Of a stretch of 64,000 nucleotides of DNA, positions 34,092 through 44,540 are shown one piece after another. Location: contig NZ_CP014596.1 in assembly GCF_001687105.1 (NCBI RefSeq), positions 1,363,001 to 1,427,000 on the forward strand, in the 5' to 3' direction. Source of the DNA: Salipiger sp. CCB-MM3 (GTDB lineage: Bacteria; Pseudomonadota; Alphaproteobacteria; Rhodobacterales; Rhodobacteraceae). The notes beneath the pieces were generated by a model. It was not told the DNA's origin and ran no database searches. It saw only the letters and a list, made by a program, of their open reading frames with translations. Numbering within the stretch: the stretch's first letter is position 1; the number at the start of each line of letters is the position of its first letter. The position numbers and the translations under genes are program-made.

Positions 34092-35105
34092 TTATTGCGG
34101 GTGCCGCAGGCGCTGACCTTGGGCATCGAAGTAAAGGCACTGCGCTGCCTCTGCCGAGAGGCGCAGCCTGTCGCCCGGTGCGGGGCGCGCGCCACGGGTT
34201 TCGACGCAAAGACGGGTGCCGCCCGCGTCGAGATAGGAAAAGCCAAGGTTGCCGAGATCCTCGGTGAAGAGCACCTCCGCCTCGATCGGCCCCTCGGGGT
34301 CGATGCGCAGATGTTCGGGGCGGATGCCGATCTGCGCGGCGGCCTCGGCCGCTTGCGGCAGCGGCAGGCGGCCAGCTTCCACGAGGTTGATCTTGGGCGA
34401 GCCGATGAAGCCCGCGACAAAGGCATTGGCCGGATCGTTGTAAAGCTCGAGCGGACGGCCCACCTGCTCGATCCGCCCGCCGTTCAGCACCACGATGCGG
34501 TCGGCCAGCGTCATCGCCTCGGTCTGATCATGGGTGACATAGATCATCGTATTGCCAAGCTCGCGGTGCAGCCGGGCGATCTCGATGCGCATCTCGACCC
34601 GTAGTTCCGCGTCGAGGTTCGACAGCGGCTCGTCAAAGAGGAAGATCTCGGGGCGGCGGGCCAAGGCGCGCCCGATGGCGACGCGCTGGCGCTGCCCACC
34701 CGAAAGTGCGGCGGGGCGGCGGTCGAGATAGGGTTCGAGCCGCAGCAGGCGGGCGATCTCTTCGGCGCGGGCGCGGCGCTGCGGCTTCGGCACATTGCGG
34801 ATCTTCAGCCCGAAGGCGATGTTCTCGGCCACCGTCAGATACGGGTAGAGCGCGTAGCCCTGAAACACCATGGCCACGTTGCGCTCGACCGGCGGCAGGC
34901 GCGTGGCGTCGCGCCCGGCGATCTCGATGCGGCCGGTGTCGATGCCCTCAAGCCCGGCGATGGTGCGCAGCAGCGTGGACTTGCCGCAGCCCGAAGGGCC
35001 GACGAAGACGATGAATTCGCCCGCCTCGACAGCGAGATCGAGGCCGCGGATCACTTCCGTCTCGCCATAGGATTTGCGGATCTCGGAGAGCGTCAGCTGC
35101 GACAT
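34092..35105 (-). CDS. ABC transporter ATP-binding protein (MalK/UgpC type)
   Basis: The protein has 337 residues. Walker A is GPSGCGKST, the signature LSGGQRQR, Walker B IFLFDEP and the switch His in [12 protein letters not shown]-terminal TOBE-type regulatory domain follows ([12 protein letters not shown]). It powers the sugar-type importer formed with the two adjacent permeases. Its ATG follows the upstream permease stop by 10 bases, without a strong ribosome site, so translation is probably coupled. Confidence 0.95.
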   Translation of the reverse strand: MSQLTLSEIRKSYGETEVIRGLDLAVEAGEFIVFVGPSGCGKSTLLRTIAGLEGIDTGRIEIAGRDATRLPPVERNVAMVFQGYALYPYLTVAENIAFGLKIRNVPKPQRRARAEEIARLLRLEPYLDRRPAALSGGQRQRVAIGRALARRPEIFLFDEPLSNLDAELRVEMRIEIARLHRELGNTMIYVTHDQTEAMTLADRIVVLNGGRIEQVGRPLELYNDPANAFVAGFIGSPKINLVEAGRLPLPQAAEAAAQIGIRPEHLRIDPEGPIEAEVLFTEDLGNLGFSYLDAGGTRLCVETRGARPAPGDRLRLSAEAAQCLYFDAQGQRLRHPQ

Positions 35106-35115
35106 ATGGGGCGGG

Positions 35116-35961
35116 TCATCCCTTGACGGCGCCGCGGGTGACCCCGTCGACGAACAGGCGTTGCATGAGAAGGAAGAAGATGAGCAGCGGCGCAATGACG
35201 ATCACCGCCCCCGCCATCATCAGCGATTTATCCGAAGCGATCTCGCTGTTCATCGACAGGAAGGCGAGCATGACGGTGTAGCTCGACTGGCTTTGCTGGA
35301 AGGTCTGAGTGATCAGATATTCGTTCCACGCGTTAAAGCCGGTGAGGATCGCCACGGTGACAAGGCCGGGGCGCATCAGCGGCAGGATCACCAGCCGGAA
35401 CACCTGCCAGTTGCCCGCGCCCTCCATATAGGCCGCCTCGTCCAACGCGGCGGGGATCGACAGCGCGAAGCTGCGCAGCAGCAGGATCGCCACCGGCAAG
35501 TTCACCGCCGAAAGGATCACCGCCGTCGCCACCGGGTTCGAGACGAGGCCAAGCTTGGCGTAGACGAAAAACAGCGGAAACAGGAACAGCTGGATCGGCA
35601 CCGCCACCGTGGCGAGGAAATAGAGCATGATGATCCGCCAGCCGCGCACCGCCTTGCGCGCCAGCGGCCATGCCGCCATGGCGGCGGTGCCGGTGGTCAG
35701 CGCGACGGTGACGGCGGTGATGAGCACCGAGTTGATGAGCGCATGGCCGAACTGACCGGTGCGCCACGCGCGGGCGAAAGCGTCGAGGCTCGGGCTCTGC
35801 GGCAGCGCCAGCGGATTGCTGACCACTTCGGCATGGGTTTTCAGCGCGTTGAGCGCCATCAGCGCCAGCGGGAAGAGCACCGCCGCCACCAGCAGGAGCA
35901 GGATCACGGTCCCGGCAAGGCGCCCGGCGCGGCCCGGCGTATGGGGGTGCGCGACGCTCAT
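35116..35961 (-). CDS. Carbohydrate-type ABC transporter permease (MalG-like)
   Basis: The protein has 281 residues with six membrane segments. The cytoplasmic EAA loop is visible in [20 protein letters not shown], and [19 protein letters not shown] helices precede it (here [20 protein letters not shown]). It pairs with the MalF-like subunit, whose gene it overlaps by 4 bases, to form the import channel. Confidence 0.93.
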   Translation of the reverse strand: MSVAHPHTPGRAGRLAGTVILLLLVAAVLFPLALMALNALKTHAEVVSNPLALPQSPSLDAFARAWRTGQFGHALINSVLITAVTVALTTGTAAMAAWPLARKAVRGWRIIMLYFLATVAVPIQLFLFPLFFVYAKLGLVSNPVATAVILSAVNLPVAILLLRSFALSIPAALDEAAYMEGAGNWQVFRLVILPLMRPGLVTVAILTGFNAWNEYLITQTFQQSQSSYTVMLAFLSMNSEIASDKSLMMAGAVIVIAPLLIFFLLMQRLFVDGVTRGAVKG

Positions 35962-36827
35962 TTCAGCGCCTCCCGGCTGACGAAGATGTAGGCGAAGGAG
36001 GCAAGAATGCCGAAACCGCTCATCACCACCGCCACGGCTGCCGCCTTGCCGACCTCGAAGGTGCGGAAGGCGAAACCATAGGCCAGCGTCGAGAGCATCT
36101 CGGTCGAGCCCGCCGGGCCGCCGCCGGTCATCAGAAAGACGTAGTCGAAGTTCAGAAAGCTGAGGATGGTCACCAGCGCCAGCAGCAGCGCCACGGTCGG
36201 CAGGATGTTGGGCAGCGTCACCTCGCGGAAGATCTGCCAGCCGTTCGCGCCCTCGAGATAGGCCGCCTCGAGCTGATCTTCGGGCGTCTGCCGCATGGCG
36301 GCGAAGAGGATCACCGCCAGATAGCCCCAGAAGCTCCAGATGTTCACCGCCGCGACGGTATAAAGCGCGGTATCCGGATCGCCGAGCGGGTAGCCGACGG
36401 GCGTGATATTGCGGTCGATCCAGCCCAGCAGCCCGGCGTTGTTGTCGAGGATCACATTCATCCAGATGCCGACATTGGCGACCGGAGAGATCACGAAGGG
36501 CAGCAGAAAGATCGCCTGATAGACCGCCGCCGCCCTGCGCCGCGTGGTCAGCAGCGCCGAGACGAACAGCGCCAGCGCCATGGGGATGGTCAGGAAGATG
36601 ATCAGCCAGCAGCCATTGTTGACCATCGTGCTCCAGAAGGCGCGGTCGGCGAAGAGGTCCTGATAGTTTTCAAAGCCGATGTACCAAGGCTCGGACACAC
36701 CATCCCAGTCGGTCAGCGACATGGCATAGGTTGCGATGGCCGGCAGCGCGATCACCGAAACCGACAGGAGCAGCGCGGGCAGGCAGAACCAGAAGAGGCT
36801 GGAATGATGTCTCGGACTGGCGCGCAT
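35958..36827 (-). CDS. Carbohydrate-type ABC transporter permease (MalF-like)
   Basis: The protein has 289 residues and six membrane segments. The EAA loop appears as LEAAYLEGANGWQIFREVTL, followed by FDYVFLMTGGGPAGSTEML, the usual ending of MalF/UgpA-type proteins. It is the first gene of the importer operon; a GntR-type operator lies 53 bases upstream of its ATG. Confidence 0.93.
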   Translation of the reverse strand: MRASPRHHSSLFWFCLPALLLSVSVIALPAIATYAMSLTDWDGVSEPWYIGFENYQDLFADRAFWSTMVNNGCWLIIFLTIPMALALFVSALLTTRRRAAAVYQAIFLLPFVISPVANVGIWMNVILDNNAGLLGWIDRNITPVGYPLGDPDTALYTVAAVNIWSFWGYLAVILFAAMRQTPEDQLEAAYLEGANGWQIFREVTLPNILPTVALLLALVTILSFLNFDYVFLMTGGGPAGSTEMLSTLAYGFAFRTFEVGKAAAVAVVMSGFGILASFAYIFVSREALK

Positions 36828-36879
36828 GATGCGTCCCGGCTCTCCTGTCGTGTGAATCCGTGAGTGCGGCTTTTTATGA

Positions 36880-36897
36880 GGTATTACTATTAATACC
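36880..36897. promoter_or_regulatory. GntR-type operator upstream of the ABC importer operon
   Basis: GGTATTA-CTAT-TAATACC has perfect 7-bp arms. The same palindrome with 8-bp arms lies at 37770-37789. Both are directly upstream of genes flanking the GntR regulator, and the AT-rich spacing suits a promoter. Confidence 0.75.
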
Positions 36898-36937
36898 CCT
36901 TGGTCCTTGTCAACGCCCTGACGTCAGCTTTCCTGTG

Positions 36938-37714
36938 TCAGCCCTGCCCCATGGGCGCCGAGTTCAGCGTCAGCCGCACCGCATCGCCCCAGACGAGGCG
37001 CGACAGTTCGATCGGGCGCTCCTGCTGGTCGAAGGTGATCGATTCCATCTCGATCCCCTGCGAGCCGAGCGGGCGTTGCAGCAAAACCGCCTGATCACTG
37101 GAAAGCTGGATCATCCCCACGCGATTGCGCGAGCGCGAGGGCGTCAATTTGAACGCCTCGGACAGCGTGCTCCAGACCGACTTGTTGAGCAGCGCATGCG
37201 GATCGAACCCCGGCATCAGCGCGGCAGGCAGCCAGCTTGTGTTGATCACCAGGGGCCGGATGTCCGCCGAGACGAGGCGCACCAGCCGGAAGCCCTGCTC
37301 GCCCTCGGGCTGCCCGAGCGCCATGGCGACGGACGCGGGCAAAGCACAAGATTCGCGGGAAAGGAAGGAGATCACGCTGCGCTCGCCCTGCGCCTGTATC
37401 TGCTGCCAGATCGGCTGCATCAGCGTCAGGTCGATCTCCAGCGGCGCGGGCTGCGCCTTCACGATGGTGCCGCGCCCGTGCACCCGCTCGATAAAGCCCG
37501 CCTCTTCCAGCCGCCGCAGCGCATTGCGCAGGGTGACGCGGCTGACGCCATAGGCCTCGGCCAGTTCGATCTCGCGCGGCAACCGCGTGCCTTCGGGCGC
37601 CATGGCGCCTTGGATCGAGCGCCGCAGATCATCCTCGACCTGCAGATAGGCGGGGACCGGAGAGTCGGGGTTCACCGGCTGGAACTCGAGTGCGGGATCG
37701 GGTCGGCTTTGCAT
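36938..37714 (-). CDS. GntR-family transcriptional regulator (HutC subfamily)
   Basis: The protein has 258 residues. The N-terminal winged helix (ELAEAYGVSRVTLRNALRRL, then EEAGFIERVHGRGTIV) is followed by a UTRA effector domain with VRLVSADIRPLVINTSWLP and the typical end WGDAVRLTLNSAP. It is expected to bind the TATTA-TAATA palindromes at 36880 and 37770, to control the importer, itself and the nucleoside hydrolase, and to release on binding a substrate or product. AAGGAG lies ahead of the ATG at 37714. Confidence 0.92.
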   Translation of the reverse strand: MQSRPDPALEFQPVNPDSPVPAYLQVEDDLRRSIQGAMAPEGTRLPREIELAEAYGVSRVTLRNALRRLEEAGFIERVHGRGTIVKAQPAPLEIDLTLMQPIWQQIQAQGERSVISFLSRESCALPASVAMALGQPEGEQGFRLVRLVSADIRPLVINTSWLPAALMPGFDPHALLNKSVWSTLSEAFKLTPSRSRNRVGMIQLSSDQAVLLQRPLGSQGIEMESITFDQQERPIELSRLVWGDAVRLTLNSAPMGQG

Positions 37715-37769
37715 GAGGGCTCCTTCTGCTGCGGCCACAGTATTGCGTCCCGAGGAAAATGAAAATATG

Positions 37770-37789
37770 AGGTATTACGTTTAATACCT
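37770..37789. promoter_or_regulatory. GntR-type operator between regulator and nucleoside hydrolase
   Basis: AGGTATTA-CGTT-TAATACCT has perfect 8-bp arms. It lies in the 87-base divergent gap and ends 12 bases before the hydrolase ATG, next to its ribosome site, so binding would block hydrolase expression and probably the regulator's own promoter. Confidence 0.78.
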
Positions 37790-37801
37790 ATTGGAGGTCA
37801 C

Positions 37802-38746
37802 ATGCGTCCCCTTCTGATCGACTGCGACCCCGGCATCGACGATTCCGTCGCCATCGCCTATGCGCTGCGCTCGGGCGCCTTCGACCTGAAGGCCATCACC
37901 ACGGTGTCGGGCAATCTCACCGCCGACGCCTGTTCGCGCAACGCACGCCAGCTGCTCGACCTGATCGACGCGCCGGGCATTCCCGTGGCGCAGGGCCCGC
38001 TCAAGCCGCTGACCCGCCCCTACCCGCGCGATCCCTTCTCGCATGGTTCGGACGGTCTGGCAGAGATGGCGCTGCCCGTCAGCAGCCGCCCGCTCGACCC
38101 GCGCTTTGCTGCCGATCTGATCATCGAGATGGCCAACGCCCACCCCGGCGAGCTTGAGATTACCGCGCTGGGTCCGATGACCAATATCGCGCTGGCGCTG
38201 ATCAAGGACCCGGACCTGCCGAAGAAGGTGAAAAGCCTGACCGCGATCTTTGGCGCTTTCGGCCTGCACGCCTCGGGTACCGAACGCGCCACCGGCGACA
38301 ATCCCGCCAGCGAGTGGAACGTCTATGTCGATCCCGAAGCGGCGCGGCTGGTGCTGGAGGCGGGGTTCAACTTCACCGCCTGCGGGCTCGACGTGACCAC
38401 GCGGCGCGAGTTGCATCTCACCGGGGCGCATCGCGCGCGCCTTGCCGCCTCGCCCCGCCCCGAGGCGCGGCTGCTGCGCGAGGTCACGGATTTTGTTGAA
38501 CGGCGCGGCCATGGCACCTATTGCGGGCTGATTGACTCCGTCGCCATCGCCACCGTGCTGCACCCGGAATGGACCCGCATCACGCCGCTGCGCGTGCTGA
38601 TCGAATGCATGAGCCCGATCACCCTTGGGCAAACGATCGTCGAACGGCGCGAGAACTTCAGCTGGGATGGTCTGTCGGCGCTGGATGTGGTCGAGGATTT
38701 TGATTTCACTGCCTTCATGGACGAGATCGTCGACGCCTTCTGCTGA
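37802..38746 (+). CDS. Inosine/uridine-preferring nucleoside hydrolase family protein
   Basis: The protein has 314 residues. The Ca2+-binding signature DCDPGIDD spans residues 7-14, TTVSGNL and ALGPMTNIALAL follow, and the fold runs full length to the second metal Asp region (GLIDSVAIATVLHPE). It splits the N-glycosidic bond of ribonucleosides, giving ribose and base, in the cytoplasm. GGAGG precedes the ATG. Sharing an operator with the ABC importer suggests that the imported solute is a nucleoside or analogue. Confidence 0.92.
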   Translation: MRPLLIDCDPGIDDSVAIAYALRSGAFDLKAITTVSGNLTADACSRNARQLLDLIDAPGIPVAQGPLKPLTRPYPRDPFSHGSDGLAEMALPVSSRPLDPRFAADLIIEMANAHPGELEITALGPMTNIALALIKDPDLPKKVKSLTAIFGAFGLHASGTERATGDNPASEWNVYVDPEAARLVLEAGFNFTACGLDVTTRRELHLTGAHRARLAASPRPEARLLREVTDFVERRGHGTYCGLIDSVAIATVLHPEWTRITPLRVLIECMSPITLGQTIVERRENFSWDGLSALDVVEDFDFTAFMDEIVDAFC

Positions 38747-38776
38747 GGCGCGCCGCAAACTCCCAAGGGCCAGCCG

Positions 38777-39820
38777 GTGCATTCCGCCATGGCCTTTGCG
38801 CCCCGCCTGAGGATAAATCAGACGGGCGCGCAAAATGGGAGATCTGCGATCGACACCTCAGCACGACTTCTCAGCAAGCTCCGCTTTCGGCAGGTCCGCT
38901 GCTTCATCGAGGTTGCCCAGAACGGCAGTTTCATGGCGGCGGCCGATGTGCTGGGGCTGACGCAACCAGCGGTCTCGCGCTCGATCCGCGAGCTTGAGGC
39001 AACGCTGGATGTGGTACTTTTTGACCGCTCGCAGCGCGGCGCGGTGCTGACGGTGCATGGGCGCAAGCTGTTCGACGCTGCCGAAGCGGCGATGGCGCTG
39101 CTGACCGAAGGGCTACAGGCGACGCAGGATATGGGCGGGGCGCGCGAGCTCTTGCGCATCGGCGCGCTGCCCAACGTCTGCGGCCTGACCCTGCCTGCGA
39201 TCATCGAGGACTTTCAGGAGATTTATCCGCGCACCACGGTGCGGGTCGTCTCTGGCTCCAACGCCGATCTGCTGGCCCGGTTGCGGCAGGGCGCGCTTGA
39301 TTTGGTGATCGGACGGCTGTCGGATTCCACCGCGATGCATGGGCTGAGCTTTCAGCATCTCTACGACGAGTCGATCGTCTTTGCCGTGGGCACAGAGCAT
39401 CCGCTGGCGCAAAGCGATGCGCGGGCCGATCTGCGGACGCTGCTCGAGCAGCCGATGCTGGCGCCGATCCCCGGCACGATTATCCGGCAGGAACTGGAGC
39501 GCTTTTTGTTCAAGAGCGGGTTCGTCGCGCCGGATTTCGACATTGAATCGATCGACGCGGGCTTCATCAACAAGACCATCCGCGCCTCGCGCCATGTGGT
39601 GGTGACCGTCGAGGCGCTGGTGGCCGATGCACGCGCCGCGGGCGAGGTGGTGGTTCTGCCGATCCGCGATGCCGCGCTCAACGGTCCCGTGGGGCTGACC
39701 ACCCTGCCCGGCGTGCAGGACGGCGCGGCCATGCGGCTGCTGCAGACCATGTTCCGCGAACGCCTGTCCCGCGCCCCTCTTCATACCAATAATGATATGA
39801 TCGAGGCCGAGAAGGAATAG
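38777..39820 (+). CDS. LysR-family transcriptional regulator
   Basis: The protein has up to 347 residues. The winged helix occupies about residues 34-93 (LRFRQVRCFIEVAQNGSFMA, then TQPAVSRSIRELEATLDVVL), followed by a periplasmic-binding-like effector domain. The N-terminal 25-residue extension before the HTH is unusual. Starts at 38777 (GTG) or 38789 (ATG) are both possible. It stands directly upstream of the TAXI-TRAP/sulfatase/SulP genes in the same orientation and probably regulates them. Confidence 0.88.
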   Translation: MHSAMAFAPRLRINQTGAQNGRSAIDTSARLLSKLRFRQVRCFIEVAQNGSFMAAADVLGLTQPAVSRSIRELEATLDVVLFDRSQRGAVLTVHGRKLFDAAEAAMALLTEGLQATQDMGGARELLRIGALPNVCGLTLPAIIEDFQEIYPRTTVRVVSGSNADLLARLRQGALDLVIGRLSDSTAMHGLSFQHLYDESIVFAVGTEHPLAQSDARADLRTLLEQPMLAPIPGTIIRQELERFLFKSGFVAPDFDIESIDAGFINKTIRASRHVVVTVEALVADARAAGEVVVLPIRDAALNGPVGLTTLPGVQDGAAMRLLQTMFRERLSRAPLHTNNDMIEAEKE

Positions 39821-39887
39821 GTCATTCTCGCGCGCATGATATATTGTCAGCGCTCAGAGGAGAGAATTCCGAACCGGAGGAGAGCGG

Positions 39888-40898
39888 ATGTTCCACACCC
39901 TTAAATACATGACGGCCGCGGTTGTGCTGGCGAGCGCCTGCCTTCCGGCGAGCGCCGATACGCTGAGCATTGAGGGTGGCGGCAGCGCGTCGCTCACCGG
40001 CATCGTGCCGCAGACATGGGCGCAGTTCACCAGCGGCGCAGGCTATGATCTGCAGGTCTCGCTCGGTCAGGCGCTGACGCGCTCGGCGATGAAGGTTGGC
40101 GCCGGTCAGCTTGATCTGGCGGTTGTGCCGCCGCCCGCCTATGGCGCGATGACCCGCGGCGCCGGGCCTTACGCAAAAGCCGCCGATCAGGCCAAGGCTT
40201 TTTCTGGCAACATGCGGCTGCTGTTCACCTTCCCCGGCGGCTCGTTCCATCCCATCGTCTGGGCCGACAGCGGCATCGAAAGCTGGGACGACATCAAGGG
40301 CAAGCGCGTCTATGTCGGCCCGCCCGCCGGTGCCGCGGCCAATCAGGCCCGCGGCATGGTGCGCGAGGCCAGCGGCGGTTTCGAGGATGGCAGCGATTAC
40401 GAAGGCATTCGCCTGCCGTGGGAAGCCTCGAGCCAAGCCTTTCAGGATGGCCAGTTCGACATGTACATCATGTCCGCCGCCGTTGGTCAGCAGTCGGTTC
40501 AGGAATTGAGCCTGCAGCGCGAGATCCGCATTCTCGGCGTCGCGGATGACATCGTTTCGGGCGACGGCTGGGCCGACTACCTCGTCGATCAGGCAGTGCG
40601 CACCGATGTGGTTCCTGCGGGCACCTATCAGGGCCAGATCAATGGCGACGAGGACCAGAACATCATGGTCACCGTGATGATGATGGGCGCCAACAAGGAC
40701 CTGTCGGACGAGGCGGCCTATGCGCTCACCAAGTCGTTCTTCGACAATCTCGATGCGATGAAATCGGTCAACGCGCTGCTGACGCGGCTGAACACCGACG
40801 AGCCCTTCGCGGGCGCCAATATGCCGGTCCACCCCGGCGCGGCTCGCTATTACGAAGAGCAAGGCATCACCATTCCGGACGCGCTGAAGGCAGAGTGA
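39888..40898 (+). CDS. TAXI-family TRAP transporter substrate-binding protein
   Basis: The protein has 336 residues with a signal peptide (about 1-23, ending PASAD). The mature start TLSIEGGGSASLTGIVPQTW and the segments KVGAGQLDLAVVPPPAYGAM and KGKRVYVGPPAGAAANQAR fit the TAXI group of TRAP binding proteins. It captures a solute in the periplasm for the fused permease at 41010. GGAGGAGAG stands ahead of the ATG. The neighbouring sulfatase suggests a sulfated ligand (inference). Confidence 0.9.
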   Translation: MFHTLKYMTAAVVLASACLPASADTLSIEGGGSASLTGIVPQTWAQFTSGAGYDLQVSLGQALTRSAMKVGAGQLDLAVVPPPAYGAMTRGAGPYAKAADQAKAFSGNMRLLFTFPGGSFHPIVWADSGIESWDDIKGKRVYVGPPAGAAANQARGMVREASGGFEDGSDYEGIRLPWEASSQAFQDGQFDMYIMSAAVGQQSVQELSLQREIRILGVADDIVSGDGWADYLVDQAVRTDVVPAGTYQGQINGDEDQNIMVTVMMMGANKDLSDEAAYALTKSFFDNLDAMKSVNALLTRLNTDEPFAGANMPVHPGAARYYEEQGITIPDALKAE

Positions 40899-40936
40899 TC
40901 CGGGCCCCGGCAGACCGCCGGAGCAGATGAACCGCA

Positions 40937-40958
40937 CCCGGCCCCCATATGGGCCGGG
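40937..40958. other. Intercistronic hairpin between TAXI binding protein and permease genes
   Basis: CCCGGCCC and its complement GGGCCGGG flank CCATAT. It lies in the 111-base gap after the binding-protein gene. Such stems often uncouple high binding-protein expression from the permease. Confidence 0.5.
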
Positions 40959-41009
40959 GCACCGCCGCCACCGCGGCGCAGGGCCCACGCCGGGCCGGGA
41001 GGAAACCTC

Positions 41010-42947
41010 ATGACATCTTCGATCGAACGCAGGGTGAAGGCCTTGCACTGGGCAGGTCTTGCCGTTGGTCTTGTCATCGCCCTCGCCGGGCTTGCCAACG
41101 TGATGCCCACCTATGGCGTGCTGCCGCGCGTCGGGCCGTTCGAGCTCGACTGGTTCCGGCCGCTGTTCTATTGGCTCTGCTTCCTGAGCTTTCTGATCTG
41201 GGACGCCCTGCGACTGACCCGCGACGGCAAGCTCACCTTCTTCCACCTGATCGGCTACGCCATTGCGCTGGCGCTGATGAGCTGGGTGTCGTGGGATTAT
41301 TATCAGGTCTCGATGGTGCTGAAGGACAGCTTCATGTTCTTCTCGGCCCGCGAGGCATGGATGGCCGCGATCCCCGCCGTGCTGTCGATCATCGCCTGCT
41401 GGCGGCTCTGGGGCGCGCCCATCGCCATCCTTGGTGCCGTGGTCTTTGCCTATCTCGCCACCGGCCCCTACTGGCCCGGCGTCTTCCAGACCATCGTCGG
41501 CGACATGAATGAATTCATCGCCCAGAACATCTGGTACGACGCCAGCCAAGGCATCTTGGGCAATATCATGGGCATCGTGCTCTCGACGGTGCTGCCCTTC
41601 ATCATCCTCGGCGCCGTGCTTGAAGGCTGCGGCGCGGGCGGCTCGATGATCCGCATCTCGTTCCACCTGATGCGCCGCTTCCGCGGAGGACCGGCCTATG
41701 CGGCGATCTCCGCCTCGGCGCTGTTCGGCACCGTCTCGGGCAGCGCCGTCGCCAATGTGGTGGGCACCGGCGTGGTCACCATCCCTATGATCCGCCGCCG
41801 CGGTTTCTCCGGCAATTTCGCGGGCGCGGTCGAAGCCGCCGCCTCCACCGGCGGGCAGATCCTGCCGCCGATCATGGGGGCCGCCGCGCTGGTCATGGCC
41901 GATATCGTCGGCGTCAGCTACCTCGCGGTGATCCTCGCCGTGCTGATCCCCGCCATCGCCTACTACGTCAGCCTGTTCCTCGCGGTCTTCTTCGAGGCCG
42001 AGAAGCTGGGCATCACCGCGCGCGAAGAAGACGAGGCGGTCGAGCCGCCCGCCGGACAGGACTGGATCAACCTCGCGCTGGTTTTCGGGCCGATCGCGCT
42101 GATCGTCTGGCTGCTGGTCTCGGGCCTGTCGCCGGCCGGGGCCTCCATCGCGGCGATCTTCCTGCTGATCCCGATGAGCTTCATCAACCCCGAGATCCGC
42201 CGCGCGCCGTGGAAACTGCTGGAATCGCTGGCCGAGGGGGGCAAGACCGTCGCGCAGCTGGCCATCGCCATCGCCATGGTGGGCATCGTGGTCTCGACGC
42301 TGAACGCCACCGGCATCCCGACCAAATTTGCCGTGCTTCTGGCCAATGCCGCGAGCAGCTCGCTGATGGCCGCCCTGCTGATCGCCGCCGCGGGCTGCAT
42401 CGTGCTGGGCATGGGGATGCCGACGCTGCCGGCCTATATCGCCATCGTCGCCGTCATGGGCCCCACGCTCACCGGCTTTGGCGTCGAGTTGCTGACCGCG
42501 CATATGTTCGTGTTCTTCTTCGGCGTCGCGTCGGTGATCACCCCGCCGGTGGCCATCGCGGCCTATGCCGCGGCGTCGATCTCAAAGGGCAAGCCCATCG
42601 GCACGGCGGTCGAGGCGACGCGGATCGGCGCGATGATCTTCCTCGTGCCCTTCGCCTTCGTGTACAACCCGGCGCTGCTGCTGGGCACCGAGGCCGCCGC
42701 CAGTGCCTCGCTCGGCTTCGTCGCCTTCTCGCTGCTGACGCTGGCGGCCTCGCTCTACCTCGCCTCCAGCGCGCTGATCGGCTTTGACAAGCAGCGCCTG
42801 CCGGGCTGGGAGCGCCTGCTGCGCCTCGTCTGCGCCGCCACCCTTCTGTCGCCCTATGTGCTCGCCGGTGCTGCCGCGCTCGCCTTGGGCATCGCGCTCG
42901 CCGTTTGGCGCCGCACCGCGAAACTTCAAACCGCCGAGGCCCTCTGA
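41010..42947 (+). CDS. TAXI-TRAP transporter fused permease (4TM/12TM)
   Basis: The protein has 645 residues and about 16-18 membrane segments. A DctQ-like N-terminal part is joined to a DctM-like core with [39 protein letters not shown] and [20 protein letters not shown]. This fusion is typical of TAXI systems. It imports the ligand of the upstream binding protein. GGAGG lies ahead of the ATG. Its stop overlaps the sulfatase start (TGATG), which argues for shared function. Confidence 0.92.
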   Translation: MTSSIERRVKALHWAGLAVGLVIALAGLANVMPTYGVLPRVGPFELDWFRPLFYWLCFLSFLIWDALRLTRDGKLTFFHLIGYAIALALMSWVSWDYYQVSMVLKDSFMFFSAREAWMAAIPAVLSIIACWRLWGAPIAILGAVVFAYLATGPYWPGVFQTIVGDMNEFIAQNIWYDASQGILGNIMGIVLSTVLPFIILGAVLEGCGAGGSMIRISFHLMRRFRGGPAYAAISASALFGTVSGSAVANVVGTGVVTIPMIRRRGFSGNFAGAVEAAASTGGQILPPIMGAAALVMADIVGVSYLAVILAVLIPAIAYYVSLFLAVFFEAEKLGITAREEDEAVEPPAGQDWINLALVFGPIALIVWLLVSGLSPAGASIAAIFLLIPMSFINPEIRRAPWKLLESLAEGGKTVAQLAIAIAMVGIVVSTLNATGIPTKFAVLLANAASSSLMAALLIAAAGCIVLGMGMPTLPAYIAIVAVMGPTLTGFGVELLTAHMFVFFFGVASVITPPVAIAAYAAASISKGKPIGTAVEATRIGAMIFLVPFAFVYNPALLLGTEAAASASLGFVAFSLLTLAASLYLASSALIGFDKQRLPGWERLLRLVCAATLLSPYVLAGAAALALGIALAVWRRTAKLQTAEAL

Positions 42948-44524
42948 TGTCCGACCGTCCCAGCTTCATCCTGTTCATCACGGACCAGCACCGCGCCGAT
43001 TTCCTTGGTTGCTACGGCCACCCGATCGTGCGCACGCCGAACATCGACGCCATGGCCGCGCGCGGCACCGCCTTCGACCGCTTCTATGTGGCGAGCCCCG
43101 TCTGCATGCCCAACCGCGCCAGCCTGATGACCGGGCGCATGCCCTCGGGCCACGGGGTGCGCTTCAACGGCATCCCGCTGTCGCAGCGCAATGTGACCTT
43201 TGTCGAGTTGCTGCGCGACGCGGGCTATGACACGGCGCTGATCGGCAAGAGCCACCTGCAGACCTTCACCGGCATCGCCCCGGTGCTGACCCCGCCCGAG
43301 GCGCGCCCCGGCTACTACAAGGCCAACGGCGAGCTCAGCGAGGCGGTGCGCAATGATTTCGCCACGCCGGTCTATCACGTCGAAGAGCCCGACTTCTGGT
43401 CAGGCGAGATGCCCGCGGTGCCCGTGCCCTTCTATGGCTTCAACCATGTGGAACTGGTCACCGGACACGGCGATCACGTGGGCGGCGATTACACTCGCTG
43501 GGCGCTGGAGCGCGATCCCGACATCGGGGCCAAGATGGGCGCGAAGAACCAACTGCCGCATGACTACACCTGCCCGCAGGCCGTGCGCACTGCGGTGCCG
43601 TCCGAGCTTTATTCCACCTCCTACATCGCCGAGCGCGCCAGCGCGTGGCTGGAGGCGCGCAAGGACAGCGACAAGCCGTTCTTCCTGATGGTCAGCTGGC
43701 CCGACCCGCATCATCCGTTCAACCCGCCCGGCGACTATTGGGACATGTACAAGCCCGAGGACATGCCGGTGCCCGTGGCCTTCACCTCAAACGACTGGAC
43801 GCCGCCGCCGCATGTGGCGGGCGTGCTGGGCGCGCGCGAGGACGGCAAGGCGAACCTTCAGGGCATGAACGCCATCGGCTGCTCGGCCCGAGAGGCGCAG
43901 GAGGCACAGGCGCTGACCTGCGGCATGATCACCATGATCGACGACGCGGTGGGCCGGGTGCAGGGCGCGCTGGCGGCCAGCGGGCGCGGCGATGAGACCG
44001 TCACCATCTTCACCTCGGACCATGGTGATCACCTCGGCGATCACCGGCTGCTGTTCAAAGGATCCGAGCAATACGAGCAGATCACCCGCGTGCCCTTCGT
44101 CTGGGCCGACCCGCAGGGCGATCAGGGCACACGCAGCGACCGGCTCGGTCAGACGCTGGACATCGGGGCGACGATCCTCGAACGGGCGAAGATCGAACAG
44201 GCTTGGGGCATGCAGGGGCGCGATCTGATGTCTGAGACCTCCGCCCCCGAGGGCGTGCTGATTCAATACGCGCATCAGGCCCAGATGGACGGGCTGGGCG
44301 TCTGCCCCAATGTGCACAGCCTGCGCGACGCGCGCTACCGGCTCTCGTTGTTCCAAGGGCTGGGCTGGGGCGAACTTTATGATCTTGAGGCCGACCCGAA
44401 CGAGCTGCGCAACCTTTGGGACACGCCCGAGGCCGCGCCAGTGAAGGCCCGTCTGCTGGAGCAACTGATGCAGGCGGAACTGGCGCATACGGAAACCGCC
44501 CCTGCGCCCGTCGCCCGCGCCTAA
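42947..44524 (+). CDS. Type I sulfatase (alkaline-phosphatase superfamily, cysteine type)
   Basis: The protein has 525 residues. The N-terminal metal site [15 protein letters not shown] is followed by the formylglycine signature at [15 protein letters not shown], with Cys53 as the residue to be converted. The second metal cluster is visible in [18 protein letters not shown]. There is no signal peptide, so it should act in the cytoplasm on an imported sulfate ester; a cytoplasmic formylglycine-generating enzyme would be needed and is not in this window. Phosphonate monoester hydrolase activity is an alternative for this group. The start overlaps the permease stop. Confidence 0.9.
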   Translation: MSDRPSFILFITDQHRADFLGCYGHPIVRTPNIDAMAARGTAFDRFYVASPVCMPNRASLMTGRMPSGHGVRFNGIPLSQRNVTFVELLRDAGYDTALIGKSHLQTFTGIAPVLTPPEARPGYYKANGELSEAVRNDFATPVYHVEEPDFWSGEMPAVPVPFYGFNHVELVTGHGDHVGGDYTRWALERDPDIGAKMGAKNQLPHDYTCPQAVRTAVPSELYSTSYIAERASAWLEARKDSDKPFFLMVSWPDPHHPFNPPGDYWDMYKPEDMPVPVAFTSNDWTPPPHVAGVLGAREDGKANLQGMNAIGCSAREAQEAQALTCGMITMIDDAVGRVQGALAASGRGDETVTIFTSDHGDHLGDHRLLFKGSEQYEQITRVPFVWADPQGDQGTRSDRLGQTLDIGATILERAKIEQAWGMQGRDLMSETSAPEGVLIQYAHQAQMDGLGVCPNVHSLRDARYRLSLFQGLGWGELYDLEADPNELRNLWDTPEAAPVKARLLEQLMQAELAHTETAPAPVARA

Positions 44525-44540
44525 GTCTGAGCCTGATCCG

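Noticed and set aside
39822..42503. 893-codon open frame on the minus strand
   Set aside because: It is antisense to the TAXI binding protein and fused permease. The translation is rich in Asp, His, Arg and Gly, the typical mirror of membrane-protein codons.
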